From contig CASWRE010000001.1 in assembly GCA_949471785.1 (NCBI GenBank), positions 124,001 to 188,000 on the forward strand: DNA of 64,000 bases, read 5' to 3'. Below, piece after piece: positions 1 through 8,676 of this stretch (position 1 is the stretch's first letter; every line of letters begins with the position of its first letter). The notes beneath the pieces were generated by a model, which was not told where the DNA came from, searched no databases, and worked only from the letters and a program-made list of their open reading frames with translations. Position numbers and translations under genes: made by a program. Source of the DNA: an uncultured Lachnospiraceae bacterium (GTDB lineage: Bacteria > Bacillota > Clostridia > Lachnospirales > Lachnospiraceae).

Positions 1-464
1 TCCATGAGGCGATTAAATTCCTCAAACCCTCTGTGAGGCCAATCCTCTCCGTCGCCTATACCGGCCGCAGGAGCGTGGGTCAGCAGGATATCAAATCCTC
101 TGTGCCACTTTAGCGGCAGCCACAGCCGGCGGACCCGCCGGCGCATCTCCACCGGGGAATACTGGCAGGCGGCCTGAGGAATATAGCGCATCGAGCCCCC
201 CAGGCCCAGAATGCGCAGCCCCTGGTACTCGTAAATCTGGTCTTCCACACAGATGCAGCCCTCCGGCGGCTTTCTGCTGTATTTCACATCATGATTACCC
301 CGCACATACAGCAGGGGGCAGTGAGCAAAGGTGACGAGAAAAGACAGATACTCCGCAGGCAGATCGCCGCAAGACAGGATCAGATCAATATCGTCCAGCA
401 TACTCTTCTCAAAATAATCATAATATGCCTTTGACACTTCATCCGCCACCACAAGAATTTTCAT
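1..464 (-). CDS. Metallophosphoesterase, 3' end cut by window
   Basis: Partial calcineurin-like phosphoesterase. The visible N-terminal 154 residues contain the family blocks CGD (about residue 32), GNHD (about 58-61) and THAP (about 137), which bind the two-metal centre. The usual first block D-x-H is replaced by DEV at residues 8-10, so one metal ligand is not in its canonical form. The start is the ATG at 464, which overlaps the stop of the upstream BMP-like gene as ATGA, so the two are translationally coupled. Substrate unknown; a cytoplasmic phosphatase or nucleotidase-type role is inferred from the family only. Confidence 0.85.
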   Translation of the reverse strand, partial: MKILVVADEVSKAYYDYFEKSMLDDIDLILSCGDLPAEYLSFLVTFAHCPLLYVRGNHDVKYSRKPPEGCICVEDQIYEYQGLRILGLGGSMRYIPQAACQYSPVEMRRRVRRLWLPLKWHRGFDILLTHAPAAGIGDGEDWPHRGFEEFNRLM

Positions 465-2365
465 GATTTATCTCCCACCACGCCCTGAATACGGGTCAAC
501 TGTTTCGCTTCCTCCGTCAGCTCTTCCATGGCAGGTATCCTCCCATCAATATTCTCCAAAAGCCAATCCATTTTCATGATATCCTGAGCTGAGATCTGCG
601 CATACTCCTCATTGGTGATGATCCGCCCTCCCTGCGCATGAAGTACCCCGGAAAACGGCCGCAGATCTCCCCGAATAATACTCTCCCGCAAAATGCCTAC
701 CAGTTTGCGCACACTGCTTGGCATCGTACCGGAGCAGATCACATCCACCACGCCAGCGGGCAACCCCCACCAGTAATTCAGCGCCTTTTTGTCCTTCTCA
801 CTGTTCCACAGACCATGGCGGATGGTGTCCAAAACACGAACATAATATTCGCCCCAGCGCCATACCGGCGCGATCAGATTATCGGGATCTCCTCCCTCTT
901 TACCGTACAGGCCGAATTCCCGGGACGGAGAACAGGGTGTGGTCAGCTCCTGGCCGCAGACATAGGACATCCGCTCCATCTCTGCCGCCTGATTTCCCTG
1001 ATCCATAAGTTTTGACCAGAACAGTTTCACCCGGGCCTTGGGATTGGTCATTTGCACCCCCAGTGCAAAGGCGTTGATATTGGCGATCATACCATATAAA
1101 GGATAGTCTGCCACATATCCCACCTCTTTATCCTGACACAACGCTCCCGCCACAATACCGGAGAGAAATTTTGCCTCATACATCCTGCCATAGTAGGTAC
1201 GGACAGATTTATAGGAAGTATTCAGCGAACAGTTTAAAATGTGTACGTCCGAATTTTTCACGGCCGCCTTCACGCTGCCGTCCAGAAGCCGGGGTGAAGT
1301 CGTAAAGATCAGATCGCATCCGTCGTCAATGGCGCTTTGGATCACCGCCTCCGGCTCGCCGTCTTTCAGGGCCTCATTATAGGTATGAATCAACAGATCC
1401 GGGTATGTGTTTTGCAAATGGGAACGTCCCAGATCATGACCATACGTCCAGGCCGATGTCTTGGGATCTTTGTCATTCACAAATCCGATCGTATATTTCT
1501 TCTTCACAGGCGCAAGGATATTGAGAATCGGATTCGCCGTCTTTTCCGTAGGGTCCAGTTTCAGTGCCACGGCATCCTCCTCGGTCAGTACCTCCAGCTC
1601 CTCCCGGGCTTTAGTGATCTTCGCCTTCAACGCTGCCGCCGAATCCTCGCACAGCTCCTCGTATCCGTAAATCTGAATCAGCTTCAGCATAGCGTCGCTG
1701 ACGGTGATCGGAAGCTTGCTGAGATTTTTCTCCTTATAAGCCAGCTGAAAACGATTATACAGGGAACGCAGCATTAAAATGGCCTCGTCATCCCACCGCT
1801 CCGTCTCTGAATTTCCAGTAGCCTTTACCAGATTTCTGTAAGAACCCTCCCGGCTGAACCAGATCACATTTAACCCTGTCAGGTCATAAAAATTCATAAA
1901 CTCATAGTACAGACGTATATCCCGATCTTCTGCGGAATACACCGGTGCCAGACGATAAACACTGGCCGATATACTGACCGCATCGTAATATTTCAACACG
2001 CTGACCCGTTTATTTCCTTCCTGCACATAAAATCGATTCATAAATTCATATACTTTAACCGGGTCCTTAATCCCTTCATCCAGATGAGCGCGGCATAGAG
2101 CCTCCCACTTCATGGAAAACTCGGATTCCTTCTCCAGAAGCGGCATAAAATTAGCCGCAAAGGCATGGGAACGCCCCTCCGTACTGGTACCCACCACCTG
2201 TTCCAGGGGCACATCTATCGTTCCCAGATACACCTCACGACGCACCGGCGTATACCGCAGGATATGATCCAGCACCGGCAAATAAGGATACTCCCCCCTC
2301 ACCAGCTGATGCCTGTAACATCTCTGCCCTTTTCTCAACGCTTTTTCATATTCCTCGTAATTCAT
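461..2365 (-). CDS. Cytoplasmic BMP-family binding protein with ParB-like N-terminal region
   Basis: 634 residues. Residues about 290-530 match the PnrA/BMP type 1 periplasmic-binding fold (YTIGFVNDKD start, DLIFTTSPRLLDG, KFLSGIVAGA, GYVADYPLYG). The first 150 residues carry a ParB/Srx-like block (VPLEQVVGT ... EGNKRVSVLKYY). No signal peptide, lipobox or membrane segment is seen, so unlike ordinary BMP lipoproteins it should stay in the cytoplasm and is more likely a ligand sensor than a transporter component. No permease or ATPase gene of a nucleoside transporter lies next to it. AGGAGG precedes the ATG. The metallophosphoesterase follows with a 4-base overlap. Ligand unknown; nucleosides are typical for the BMP family. 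Confidence 0.8.
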   Translation of the reverse strand: MNYEEYEKALRKGQRCYRHQLVRGEYPYLPVLDHILRYTPVRREVYLGTIDVPLEQVVGTSTEGRSHAFAANFMPLLEKESEFSMKWEALCRAHLDEGIKDPVKVYEFMNRFYVQEGNKRVSVLKYYDAVSISASVYRLAPVYSAEDRDIRLYYEFMNFYDLTGLNVIWFSREGSYRNLVKATGNSETERWDDEAILMLRSLYNRFQLAYKEKNLSKLPITVSDAMLKLIQIYGYEELCEDSAAALKAKITKAREELEVLTEEDAVALKLDPTEKTANPILNILAPVKKKYTIGFVNDKDPKTSAWTYGHDLGRSHLQNTYPDLLIHTYNEALKDGEPEAVIQSAIDDGCDLIFTTSPRLLDGSVKAAVKNSDVHILNCSLNTSYKSVRTYYGRMYEAKFLSGIVAGALCQDKEVGYVADYPLYGMIANINAFALGVQMTNPKARVKLFWSKLMDQGNQAAEMERMSYVCGQELTTPCSPSREFGLYGKEGGDPDNLIAPVWRWGEYYVRVLDTIRHGLWNSEKDKKALNYWWGLPAGVVDVICSGTMPSSVRKLVGILRESIIRGDLRPFSGVLHAQGGRIITNEEYAQISAQDIMKMDWLLENIDGRIPAMEELTEEAKQLTRIQGVVGDKS

Positions 2366-2447
2366 ACTCCTCCTTTTGGGGACCGGTCAGCCCCTCCTGT
2401 CATCAAATCCCAAACACATTCCGTCAGCAGATAATTGAAAATCCATT

Positions 2448-3473
2448 TTATTTCAACGCCATCTCTACCCGTATCTTCTGTTCCTGATATTCCACCGCAG
2501 CCAGACTTCCGCTGATCAAAGGCATCATCGGCGGCAAGTGCCCCAGATCCACATCCATCAATATCGGTACCCGAAAACTCTCCAAAACATCCGCTATCGC
2601 CCTGTACTGATCAAGCCCCATAATTTCCTGGCCATGACACAGAGGCCTTCCGATCAGAAATCCTTTCACATGATCAAACCAGCCCGCATGCTTCATCTGC
2701 CAGACGGCCCGCCGGACAGACAGCACGCTGAGATCGCAGGACTCCATAAACCAGATGATCCCGTCCTCCTTATACCTGTCGGCAAAATCTTTTACTCCGT
2801 CATAACAGGTTCCCAGCAGGTTGATCATACAATCCATGCAGCCGCCCACCAGACGACCCGAAAATCGAACCGGTTCCTTACCGCCAAAAGTCCTTATGAT
2901 ACGAGTTTCCGTTACATGGTAAGGCTCCAGCGGATGCTCCTCATCCTTTATCGACTCCTTCTCCCACAGCGGATACCCCTCCATCGAGAATTTCTGTCCC
3001 CTGAGTAAACGGTAGGCATCCTCAATAGCCGGATGCCAGGGCTCCATGCCAAAGGCCGGCGCACAGGGACCATAGATCGCCGCCGTATCGCAAAGGGTTG
3101 TAAGCAGAAACGTCATATTGGTATTATCGGAATAGCCCATATACCACTTGGGCTTCCCCTGACGGATCTTTTCAAAATCCACATAATCCAGTATCTCACA
3201 CATCAGCTCTCCGCCGCCACAGGAAATCAGCACATCACTGGCCGGCGACAGATATCCCTCCGTCAGCTCCCGGCCACAGGCCTGGGGCGTATTGCTGATG
3301 CCAAGTCCCCTGCCCTCATAGCAGTTAGGTCCCAGGACCACGGAATGTCCCAGTGTGCGAAAATGTTCCTGGGCATGATCAAAACCTGTTTTATATGGTT
3401 CTATATTACAGCCAAAGGAGGGGGCCACAAAGCCGATGACGCCGTCCTCCCGCAAAAAATCCGGATATCTCAT
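2448..3473 (-). CDS. S66 family LD-carboxypeptidase / MccF-like peptidase
   Basis: 341 residues, the normal length for peptidase S66. The nucleophile Ser115 lies in GYSDNT, and the C-terminal half has LVGG and DVDLGHLPP, which supplies the catalytic His. Family members either trim tetrapeptides in peptidoglycan recycling (LdcA) or cleave acylated aminoacyl-nucleotide antibiotics (MccF). The sequence alone does not separate these. No signal peptide, so cytoplasmic. GGAGG precedes the ATG by 6 bases. It lies 82 bases upstream of the BMP-like gene and may be co-transcribed with it. Confidence 0.85.
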   Translation of the reverse strand: MRYPDFLREDGVIGFVAPSFGCNIEPYKTGFDHAQEHFRTLGHSVVLGPNCYEGRGLGISNTPQACGRELTEGYLSPASDVLISCGGGELMCEILDYVDFEKIRQGKPKWYMGYSDNTNMTFLLTTLCDTAAIYGPCAPAFGMEPWHPAIEDAYRLLRGQKFSMEGYPLWEKESIKDEEHPLEPYHVTETRIIRTFGGKEPVRFSGRLVGGCMDCMINLLGTCYDGVKDFADRYKEDGIIWFMESCDLSVLSVRRAVWQMKHAGWFDHVKGFLIGRPLCHGQEIMGLDQYRAIADVLESFRVPILMDVDLGHLPPMMPLISGSLAAVEYQEQKIRVEMALK

Positions 3474-3593
3474 ATCTTACCTCCGCAGAATAACATCTGG
3501 AAAACTGCCTTATCCCTTTACAGTTACGGGTCTGGCTCTATTGTACATGGCAAAGCCGCTTTCTACAACCAAAATTTGCACAAAAAACAACCG

Positions 3594-4103
3594 TCACTTC
3601 CACAAAAAGGCCAATCGGCGCACCATAATCCCGCTGACGATCCCAATCGCCGCCCCCGTCGCCATACCGGCCACCAAAAGTACCGGCAGATACCAGGCCA
3701 GACGGTAAGTCTCCACCACCAGAACTGCTACCAGCAGTTGGCCGATATTATGGCACACGCCGCCCAGGATGCTGACTCCATAAATGCTGAAATCCTCCCG
3801 CTTTCGCAAAATGGCCATAGCTCCCAGGCTCAAAAGCCCTCCGGCCAGTGAAAAAAGAATACTGTACAGATTCCCAAACAAAAAGCCAGTCAGCAGAATG
3901 CGCATCACCGACACAGCCAGAGCTTCCCTTGCCGTACCCATCCACAAAAGCCACACGGTCACCAGATTGGGCAGCCCCAGCTTAATCCCCGGCACACCTG
4001 GGAAAAAAGGGATCAGAGATTCCACATACCCCAGAATCATGGCCGTTGCCGTCATAAGCCCCAGACGGGCGAGCCTCTGTGTGGAAAAGCTGTTTTTTTC
4101 CAT
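3594..4103 (-). CDS. Gx transporter family membrane protein (EetB-like)
   Basis: About 169 residues with five to six hydrophobic segments and the conserved block PGIKLGLPNLV, typical of the Gx transporter / heptaprenyl diphosphate synthase component I-like family (COG4769). I start at the ATG at 4103, which lies 8 bases after AGGAGG; the in-frame TTG two codons earlier is too close to that site. It follows the NusG-domain-II gene by 12 bases and closes the apbE operon. In Listeria flavin-based extracellular electron transfer, proteins of this kind sit with a NusG-II protein and ApbE. A matching role here is inference, as no Ndh2- or PplA-like gene is in the window. Confidence 0.8.
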   Translation of the reverse strand: MEKNSFSTQRLARLGLMTATAMILGYVESLIPFFPGVPGIKLGLPNLVTVWLLWMGTAREALAVSVMRILLTGFLFGNLYSILFSLAGGLLSLGAMAILRKREDFSIYGVSILGGVCHNIGQLLVAVLVVETYRLAWYLPVLLVAGMATGAAIGIVSGIMVRRLAFLWK

Positions 4104-4115
4104 ATACAATCCCTC

Positions 4116-4478
4116 CTATCCCGCCACCGCATCCGGTATATCCTCATTCGTCTCACGGTTCACAATCTCCAGGACCACCCGGTTCGGCATACAGACAATC
4201 GTGCCGCCTTTTGCGTCTACACTCTTTGTGTGGACACAGATCAGATCCGGACAGTTCGCTTCCGTCATAGAGACCACTCCCCCCTCGATCACACAAGTAT
4301 TCGTTCCGCCAATCTCTATGGTACGATCCTCGTCCAGAGGATAAGTGCCGTACACTCGCCCATCCACGGTAATCTTCAATAGGGACCCGCCTCGTCCCGG
4401 CACAAACTGCAAGATGATCCAGACAACTCCGGCCAGTATCAAAACAGCCAGAATTAATACTATATCCTTCTTCTTCAT
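4116..4478 (-). CDS. NusG domain II-containing protein (EetA-like)
   Basis: 120 residues: one N-terminal membrane anchor (about residues 4-22), then a small extracytoplasmic beta domain of the NusG domain II type, with the block CPDLICVHTKSVD and the ending PNRVVLEI. The ATG at 4478 (MKKKDIVL) has AAGGAA 8 bases upstream and directly precedes the anchor; a 9-codon upstream extension is unlikely. Sandwiched between apbE and the Gx transporter gene, it probably works with the flavinylated or membrane redox machinery that ApbE serves. Function unproven. Confidence 0.8.
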   Translation of the reverse strand: MKKKDIVLILAVLILAGVVWIILQFVPGRGGSLLKITVDGRVYGTYPLDEDRTIEIGGTNTCVIEGGVVSMTEANCPDLICVHTKSVDAKGGTIVCMPNRVVLEIVNRETNEDIPDAVAG

Positions 4479-4527
4479 CGCATATTCCTTACTGTTCACT
4501 CCCACAAGCTTTTACACATTTAGCTTC

Positions 4528-5568
4528 TCACCAGCCGCTGGAATGAGTAATCTGCAGATTTTCATTCATAAAACTTGCCTCCACCCCCTCCAGGGATTCC
4601 ACATAGGCCATTCCTGCCTCCGGGCCCAGCAGAAAACACACCGTACTCAGCAGATCGCCGGTCAGGGATTCTTCCGAGCGTATGGTCACCTGCCACAAAC
4701 CATTTTCGACCGGATAACCCGTGCGGGCATCCAGAATATGGTGATACAGCCGTCCATCCTCCCTGAAAAATCGTTCATACACACCGGAAGACACCACGGA
4801 CTGATCTTTAACCTCCACAATTTCAATACTCTCTCCGGAATCGCCAAAAGGTTTCTGCAGACCGATCTTCCAGCCGGTTCCGTCCGGCTTGCCGCCTATG
4901 GTCAGCACATTGCCGCCCAGATTGATTGTACCGGCGGTAACACCCTGTTCTTTCAGATATTCTTTCAGGCGGTCCGCCGCATAGCCCTTCACGATAGCCC
5001 CCAGTTCTAACATGATATCCGACGAGTCAAATACCAACGTCCGCCCTTCCAACTTCACTTTCCTGGCATCTACCCGACTCAGAGCCTCCTGCAGAGCCGT
5101 TTCAGAGGGAACTTTTCCCTCCCCGCTCTTAAAATCCCAGAGCTCAGACAGCGGTGCCACTGTAATATCAAACGCCCCATCCGTCACATAATAATAAGAA
5201 AGTCCCGCTTCAACCAGCTTTGCCAGCTCATCCGAAACCTCTACCGTATCCGAAGTACGATGATTCACCGCATACAGTTCACTGTCCTCTCTGGTGCGGC
5301 TGAAAATCCGCTCCAATTCCTCGCAAATGGCAAAACAGCCGTCAAACACCGTCTCATCTTTTACTCCGTAAAGTTCAAGCGTGACTACTGTGTCAAAATA
5401 AAAACCCGTACGGCTTTCCTCCATGATTTTCCCGTCTCTGCATCCGCCTAAAGATAGAAAAAACAAAAACAGACAAAACGTCGGCCAAAATCGAACCGCC
5501 CTGTTCTTCCGTTTTGTTTTGCCACTGAAACTCTTTTTATTTCTATTCACATCTTCCTGCCTGCCCAT
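4528..5568 (-). CDS. apbE: FAD:protein FMN transferase, lipoprotein
   Basis: 346 residues. An N-terminal hydrophobic stretch ends in the lipobox LGGC, so the protein should be a membrane-anchored lipoprotein outside the cytoplasm. The ApbE core shows FDTVVTLELYG, DGAFDITVAPL, GAIVKGYAADR and NLGGNVLTIGG. ApbE transfers FMN from FAD to a Thr/Ser of target proteins such as Rnf or FMN-binding lipoproteins. It is the first gene of a minus-strand operon with the NusG-II and Gx genes (49- and 12-base gaps). GGAG lies 7 bases before the ATG. No obvious FMN-acceptor motif protein is in the window. Confidence 0.93.
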   Translation of the reverse strand: MGRQEDVNRNKKSFSGKTKRKNRAVRFWPTFCLFLFFLSLGGCRDGKIMEESRTGFYFDTVVTLELYGVKDETVFDGCFAICEELERIFSRTREDSELYAVNHRTSDTVEVSDELAKLVEAGLSYYYVTDGAFDITVAPLSELWDFKSGEGKVPSETALQEALSRVDARKVKLEGRTLVFDSSDIMLELGAIVKGYAADRLKEYLKEQGVTAGTINLGGNVLTIGGKPDGTGWKIGLQKPFGDSGESIEIVEVKDQSVVSSGVYERFFREDGRLYHHILDARTGYPVENGLWQVTIRSEESLTGDLLSTVCFLLGPEAGMAYVESLEGVEASFMNENLQITHSSGW

Positions 5569-5603
5569 CTTCCCGCTCCACGTTCAAAACCCATAATATA
5601 CGC

Positions 5604-5632
5604 ATTATAGCGCAAAAAGCACATTCCGCCAA
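5604..5632 (-). promoter_or_regulatory. Sigma-A promoter of apbE operon
   Basis: On the minus strand TTGGCG, a 17-base spacer and TATAAT lie about 40 bases upstream of the apbE start. Correct spacing and a perfect -10 make this a good candidate. Confidence 0.6.
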
Positions 5633-5693
5633 GCCGCTATTCACAGTCTGTGCCGTTGATTCAGCGATATGGCGCACAGCCGAAAACCTGTTC

Positions 5694-5722
5694 TTGTATT
5701 CCGCCATCACCCTGTATATAAT
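5694..5722 (+). promoter_or_regulatory. Sigma-A promoter reading into AraC remnant
   Basis: TTGTAT, 17 bases, TATAAT on the plus strand about 125 bases before the AraC-remnant start. It would also transcribe the chimeric Ig-like ORF behind it. Confidence 0.5.
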
Positions 5723-5848
5723 AGAAATAACATTTTTAGGAAAATTGACATCTCGAAAAAGGACCGGAAAATATGTTTCTATATAAGAAATGCGTGATAC
5801 GACTGTCCTGACCGCTATCCCACAATCCGACAGAAAAGGGAGAAAACC

Positions 5849-6087
5849 ATGACACAGGAAGAGCTGTTAGCCAAACTGCATACCCTCACCAGAATAGAAT
5901 GTTTTTACCGGGAATACTATCTGGCCCGGCAATCTCCCCAAATCCTATCGGCTTTTCTCGCTGCAATGGACATAGATTTCATCGAAAAGCACCGCTGAAA
6001 AAGGGGGATTTCTGCCTCATATCTCCGAATACTGAACACAATCTGTACGTATTTTCCGATGATGTGATTGTGATTAATCTGTTGATA
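5849..6087 (+). pseudogene. AraC-family regulator, N-terminal (cupin) remnant
   Basis: ATG at 5849, preceded by AAAGGGAG, opens MTQEELLAKLHTLTRIECF. This frame stops at TGA near 5997. A one-base frame change continues an AraC-type cupin sequence, LKKGDFCLISPN ... VINLLI, up to about 6085. The homology then ends abruptly and the Ig-like repeat gene begins in the same frame. The DNA-binding domain is absent. The sequence is therefore a 5' fragment of an AraC/cupin regulator that suffered a frameshift and was joined to unrelated DNA. Recognition rests on resemblance to Lachnospiraceae AraC N-termini, without an alignment. Confidence 0.6.
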
Positions 6088-7569
6088 ACAGGAAAGAAAA
6101 CGATCAAGCTTGCCAAAGGAAAAAAAGCGACTTTAAAAACAACAGTGACGGCCACGCCCAATAAAGCGGCAAATAAAACGGTGACTTATAAAAGCTCAAA
6201 CCCAAAAGTCGCCTCTGTCACCGGCAAGGGTGTGATTACCGGCAAAAAGGCAGGCGCCGCAAAGATTACTGTGCGGTCGGCAAAAAATAAGAAGATAAAA
6301 GCCGTCGTCACGATAAAAGTCGTCAAGGGCAGGGTGACAGGACTCAAGCTGAATAAGGCTTCCGCCGCCCTTACAAAGGGCCAGACGGTAAAGTTGAAAG
6401 CCACCGTAAAAGCAAGCAAAGGCGGCAGCAAAGACGTGGTATGGAGCACCTCCAATAAGAAAGTCGCCACGGTAAACAGCAAAGGGATCGTAAAAGCTGT
6501 CGGAACGGGAAACGCCACCATCACCGTAAAGGCGGCGGACGGAACCGAAAAAAAGGCTTCCTGCAAGGTTAAGGTAAAAAATGCCTCCGGCAGCATCGCC
6601 TTTGCCAAAGACACCGTCAGCACCCTGTACACTTCCTGCGAAAGGAGAATCTGCGTCGTGTGCAGTTCTGCCAAACACGGAAAAATAACATGGAAATCTT
6701 CCAACCCCGAGGTCGTAAGCTTTTCTCTGGATGCGGGACAAAACGAGCTTGAGGGAGAATCCGTATTAATCAGTGGCGATCAGGCGGGTACCTCCGTCAT
6801 CACAGCCACAATGGACGGTAAAAGCGTAAGCCATAAGATCACGGTTAAGGATTTCACGCTCCAGTACAGTTACGAAATAAATTTCCTTAACCCGCCGTAC
6901 TCCGGCGCGTTTAATATGATCTATGTTAAGACCGATAATCCGTATCTCAACAATGCCAGCCTGTCCTTCTATGATACCGCCACCGGCCAGGAGAATGAGC
7001 CGATGATCTTTATGGCCTCTTTCGAATACGCGGATTTAAAAAAAATGGGCGCCATGACTCCCGGGTTTTTATATAAGACAGACGGCGGATACCTCGGCGT
7101 GTTTTGCTTTGCTACTCCCGGAAAGACCAAAATCACTGTTCAGGAAATGGCCCATGACGCCAACGGTAATAAGATCTATACCGACCCGGACGGCGAAGAA
7201 TGGATGCCGATCACAGCAAACGCCGATCTGGGGTATATTGATATAAAGGATCTCGGCAGGGAACAGAAAGCATGGATGCAGTCTGTCATTGACCAGGTGA
7301 CTCCAAAGTACACGGCAAAAAAGGATAAAATGAAGCAGATTGAAGATTACATGAGGGAGCATTCCGTCTATCCGAAGCTGGCGGCGGATACCAGAGAATA
7401 TGTGAATATCGCCGCGGAATCGGGGATTCCTTTCTGGAAATTTGAGAAATACGAATTTGATTCCTACACTTCGCCCGCCCTCTTAACCGCCTTCGGCGAG
7501 ATGATCGGTTATCCGCTGGAAAATTTATATGGTAAATACAAACGCGGCACGCCGGAATGGTATACCTGA
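5899..7569 (+). CDS. Chimeric Ig-like (Big_2) repeat protein ORF with premature stop
   Basis: 556 codons are open. The first about 30 are out-of-frame AraC DNA and the next about 30 are AraC cupin sequence. From about residue 64 there are three bacterial Ig-like repeats (TGKKTIKLAKGKKATLK; GLKLNKASAALTKGQ; IAFAKDTVSTLYTS), each with the SSNPKVASV / STSNKKVATV / KSSNPEVVSF signature. A C-terminal region of about 230 residues resembles a transglutaminase-like module (SYTSPALLTAFGEMIGYPL). No signal peptide remains because the original N-terminus was replaced. The ORF ends at a TGA after EWYT, although the same frame continues. It is probably a non-functional surface adhesin gene; expression of the fusion is uncertain. 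Confidence 0.6.
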   Translation: MFLPGILSGPAISPNPIGFSRCNGHRFHRKAPLKKGDFCLISPNTEHNLYVFSDDVIVINLLITGKKTIKLAKGKKATLKTTVTATPNKAANKTVTYKSSNPKVASVTGKGVITGKKAGAAKITVRSAKNKKIKAVVTIKVVKGRVTGLKLNKASAALTKGQTVKLKATVKASKGGSKDVVWSTSNKKVATVNSKGIVKAVGTGNATITVKAADGTEKKASCKVKVKNASGSIAFAKDTVSTLYTSCERRICVVCSSAKHGKITWKSSNPEVVSFSLDAGQNELEGESVLISGDQAGTSVITATMDGKSVSHKITVKDFTLQYSYEINFLNPPYSGAFNMIYVKTDNPYLNNASLSFYDTATGQENEPMIFMASFEYADLKKMGAMTPGFLYKTDGGYLGVFCFATPGKTKITVQEMAHDANGNKIYTDPDGEEWMPITANADLGYIDIKDLGREQKAWMQSVIDQVTPKYTAKKDKMKQIEDYMREHSVYPKLAADTREYVNIAAESGIPFWKFEKYEFDSYTSPALLTAFGEMIGYPLENLYGKYKRGTPEWYT

Positions 7570-7704
7570 CATATGGTAGCGCGGTCTGTGGAAGACGGGA
7601 CGAACTACAAGTTTTGTCCTTCTTTAGACAGCAATCTGATCGACACATCCAAGGTGGCGCAGATTGATCTATCCAGGTGGCATTTTTATAAAGCCTATAA
7701 ATAA
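7570..7704 (+). pseudogene. In-frame C-terminal tail beyond premature TGA
   Basis: Directly after the TGA at 7567-7569 the same frame reads HMVARSVEDGTNYKFCPSLD and runs to TAA at 7702-7704. The H..A.V..DG..Y pattern fits the His-containing strand and following strands of a transglutaminase-like domain, so this is the natural C-terminus of the preceding Ig-like protein, cut off by a nonsense mutation. Confidence 0.6.
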
Positions 7705-7871
7705 GCGGCGCCGGGAGGCCTGCCATTGATCCATTTCTGTGACAGCGCATCCATTCCCGTGACAGGAAGGCCGCAGGCAATATCCAAACCGGTAAATGCA
7801 ATATACAATTTAAATCAGGAAAGGGAAAAGTAATTGCCAGAACTTCTAAAGGACATACAATCGGAGGATAT

Positions 7872-8513
7872 GTGTCTGACGGCGCCACGGTTTACTATCC
7901 CGAGATCGACGCCAAAACATCTACGGGTTACATCTATTCCATAAAAATCAACGGGAAAAAGCGCACACTCATCGGCAAAGTAAAAAAAATGACAATCGGC
8001 ATCCTGGCCTGCAACAGTGGAAATTTATATGTTGGATATAACAATCGCTACGACGGCTCGTACGACACGTATCGTTTGAATATAAAAACCAAAAAGGGGA
8101 AAGTAATCCTGAAAAATGCCGCCCCGCTAGTGGCCACGGATTCTCAATACAAACACTATATACTTTTAGCCGGATTGCCTTACGATGATTCCGGAAATTC
8201 TTACGGCTCCTATATTCTTAACTGCAAAACGGATAAAGCTGTCAAAATCAGCAGCAAGGCCCGTAGTGGCAACCTGCGTTTTTCTTCCGGAAAAGTATAT
8301 TATGCCGAATACATGGACGGTAAGTCTTTCAGAATAAAATGCTGCACCCCGGCCGGGAAAAGCAAAAAAACCCTTGTAAAGAAACTTTCCGCAGATCTCA
8401 TAGGGGAAATCAACGCAAAGTATGTGTATTACATGAAAGGGAATAAATATTACCGTTACGGCATCAAAACAAAAAAATCAAAAAAGATCAGCGAGAGCAA
8501 ATATCAGTGGTGA
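7872..8513 (+). CDS. 5'-truncated extracellular beta-propeller-like protein
   Basis: 213 codons from a GTG that follows GGAGG by 4 bases. The same frame is open back to 7743 without any ATG and already has protein-like sequence (KGKVIARTSKGHTIGGY), so the original gene probably began upstream and lost its signal peptide. Repeated Y/I-x-Y strands about 45 residues apart (GATVYYPEID, GNLYVGYNN, GKVYYAEYMDG, AKYVYYMKGNKYYRYG) and a Lys-rich end resemble DUF5050/TolB-like propellers found on Clostridia surface proteins. It follows the Ig-like ruin by 167 bases. Likely a decayed gene. Confidence 0.5.
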   Translation: MSDGATVYYPEIDAKTSTGYIYSIKINGKKRTLIGKVKKMTIGILACNSGNLYVGYNNRYDGSYDTYRLNIKTKKGKVILKNAAPLVATDSQYKHYILLAGLPYDDSGNSYGSYILNCKTDKAVKISSKARSGNLRFSSGKVYYAEYMDGKSFRIKCCTPAGKSKKTLVKKLSADLIGEINAKYVYYMKGNKYYRYGIKTKKSKKISESKYQW

Positions 8514-8568
8514 CCATACGCTGACTCCTGTCTTCCACGACAGTTTTCACCTGCCGCCCATCTAATCG

Positions 8569-8612
8569 GACAGCCGCCGGGACGGATCATCATCCCGTCT
8601 CTGACGGCTGTC
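8569..8612. terminator. GC-rich hairpin after propeller gene
   Basis: GACAGCCG at 8569-8576 pairs with CGGCTGTC at 8605-8612, with an inner GACGG/CCGTC pairing. There is no T-run on the plus strand, so termination is not certain. Confidence 0.35.
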
Positions 8613-8676
8613 AAAAGAAACACTTCTTGATCCGATTTCGCATATCTAATGTTGAAAATTCCCGTTTCGTTTTACT

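Noticed and set aside
4103-4109. TTG start for the Gx transporter gene
   Set aside because: It lies only 2 bases after AGGAGG; the ATG two codons on has ideal spacing.
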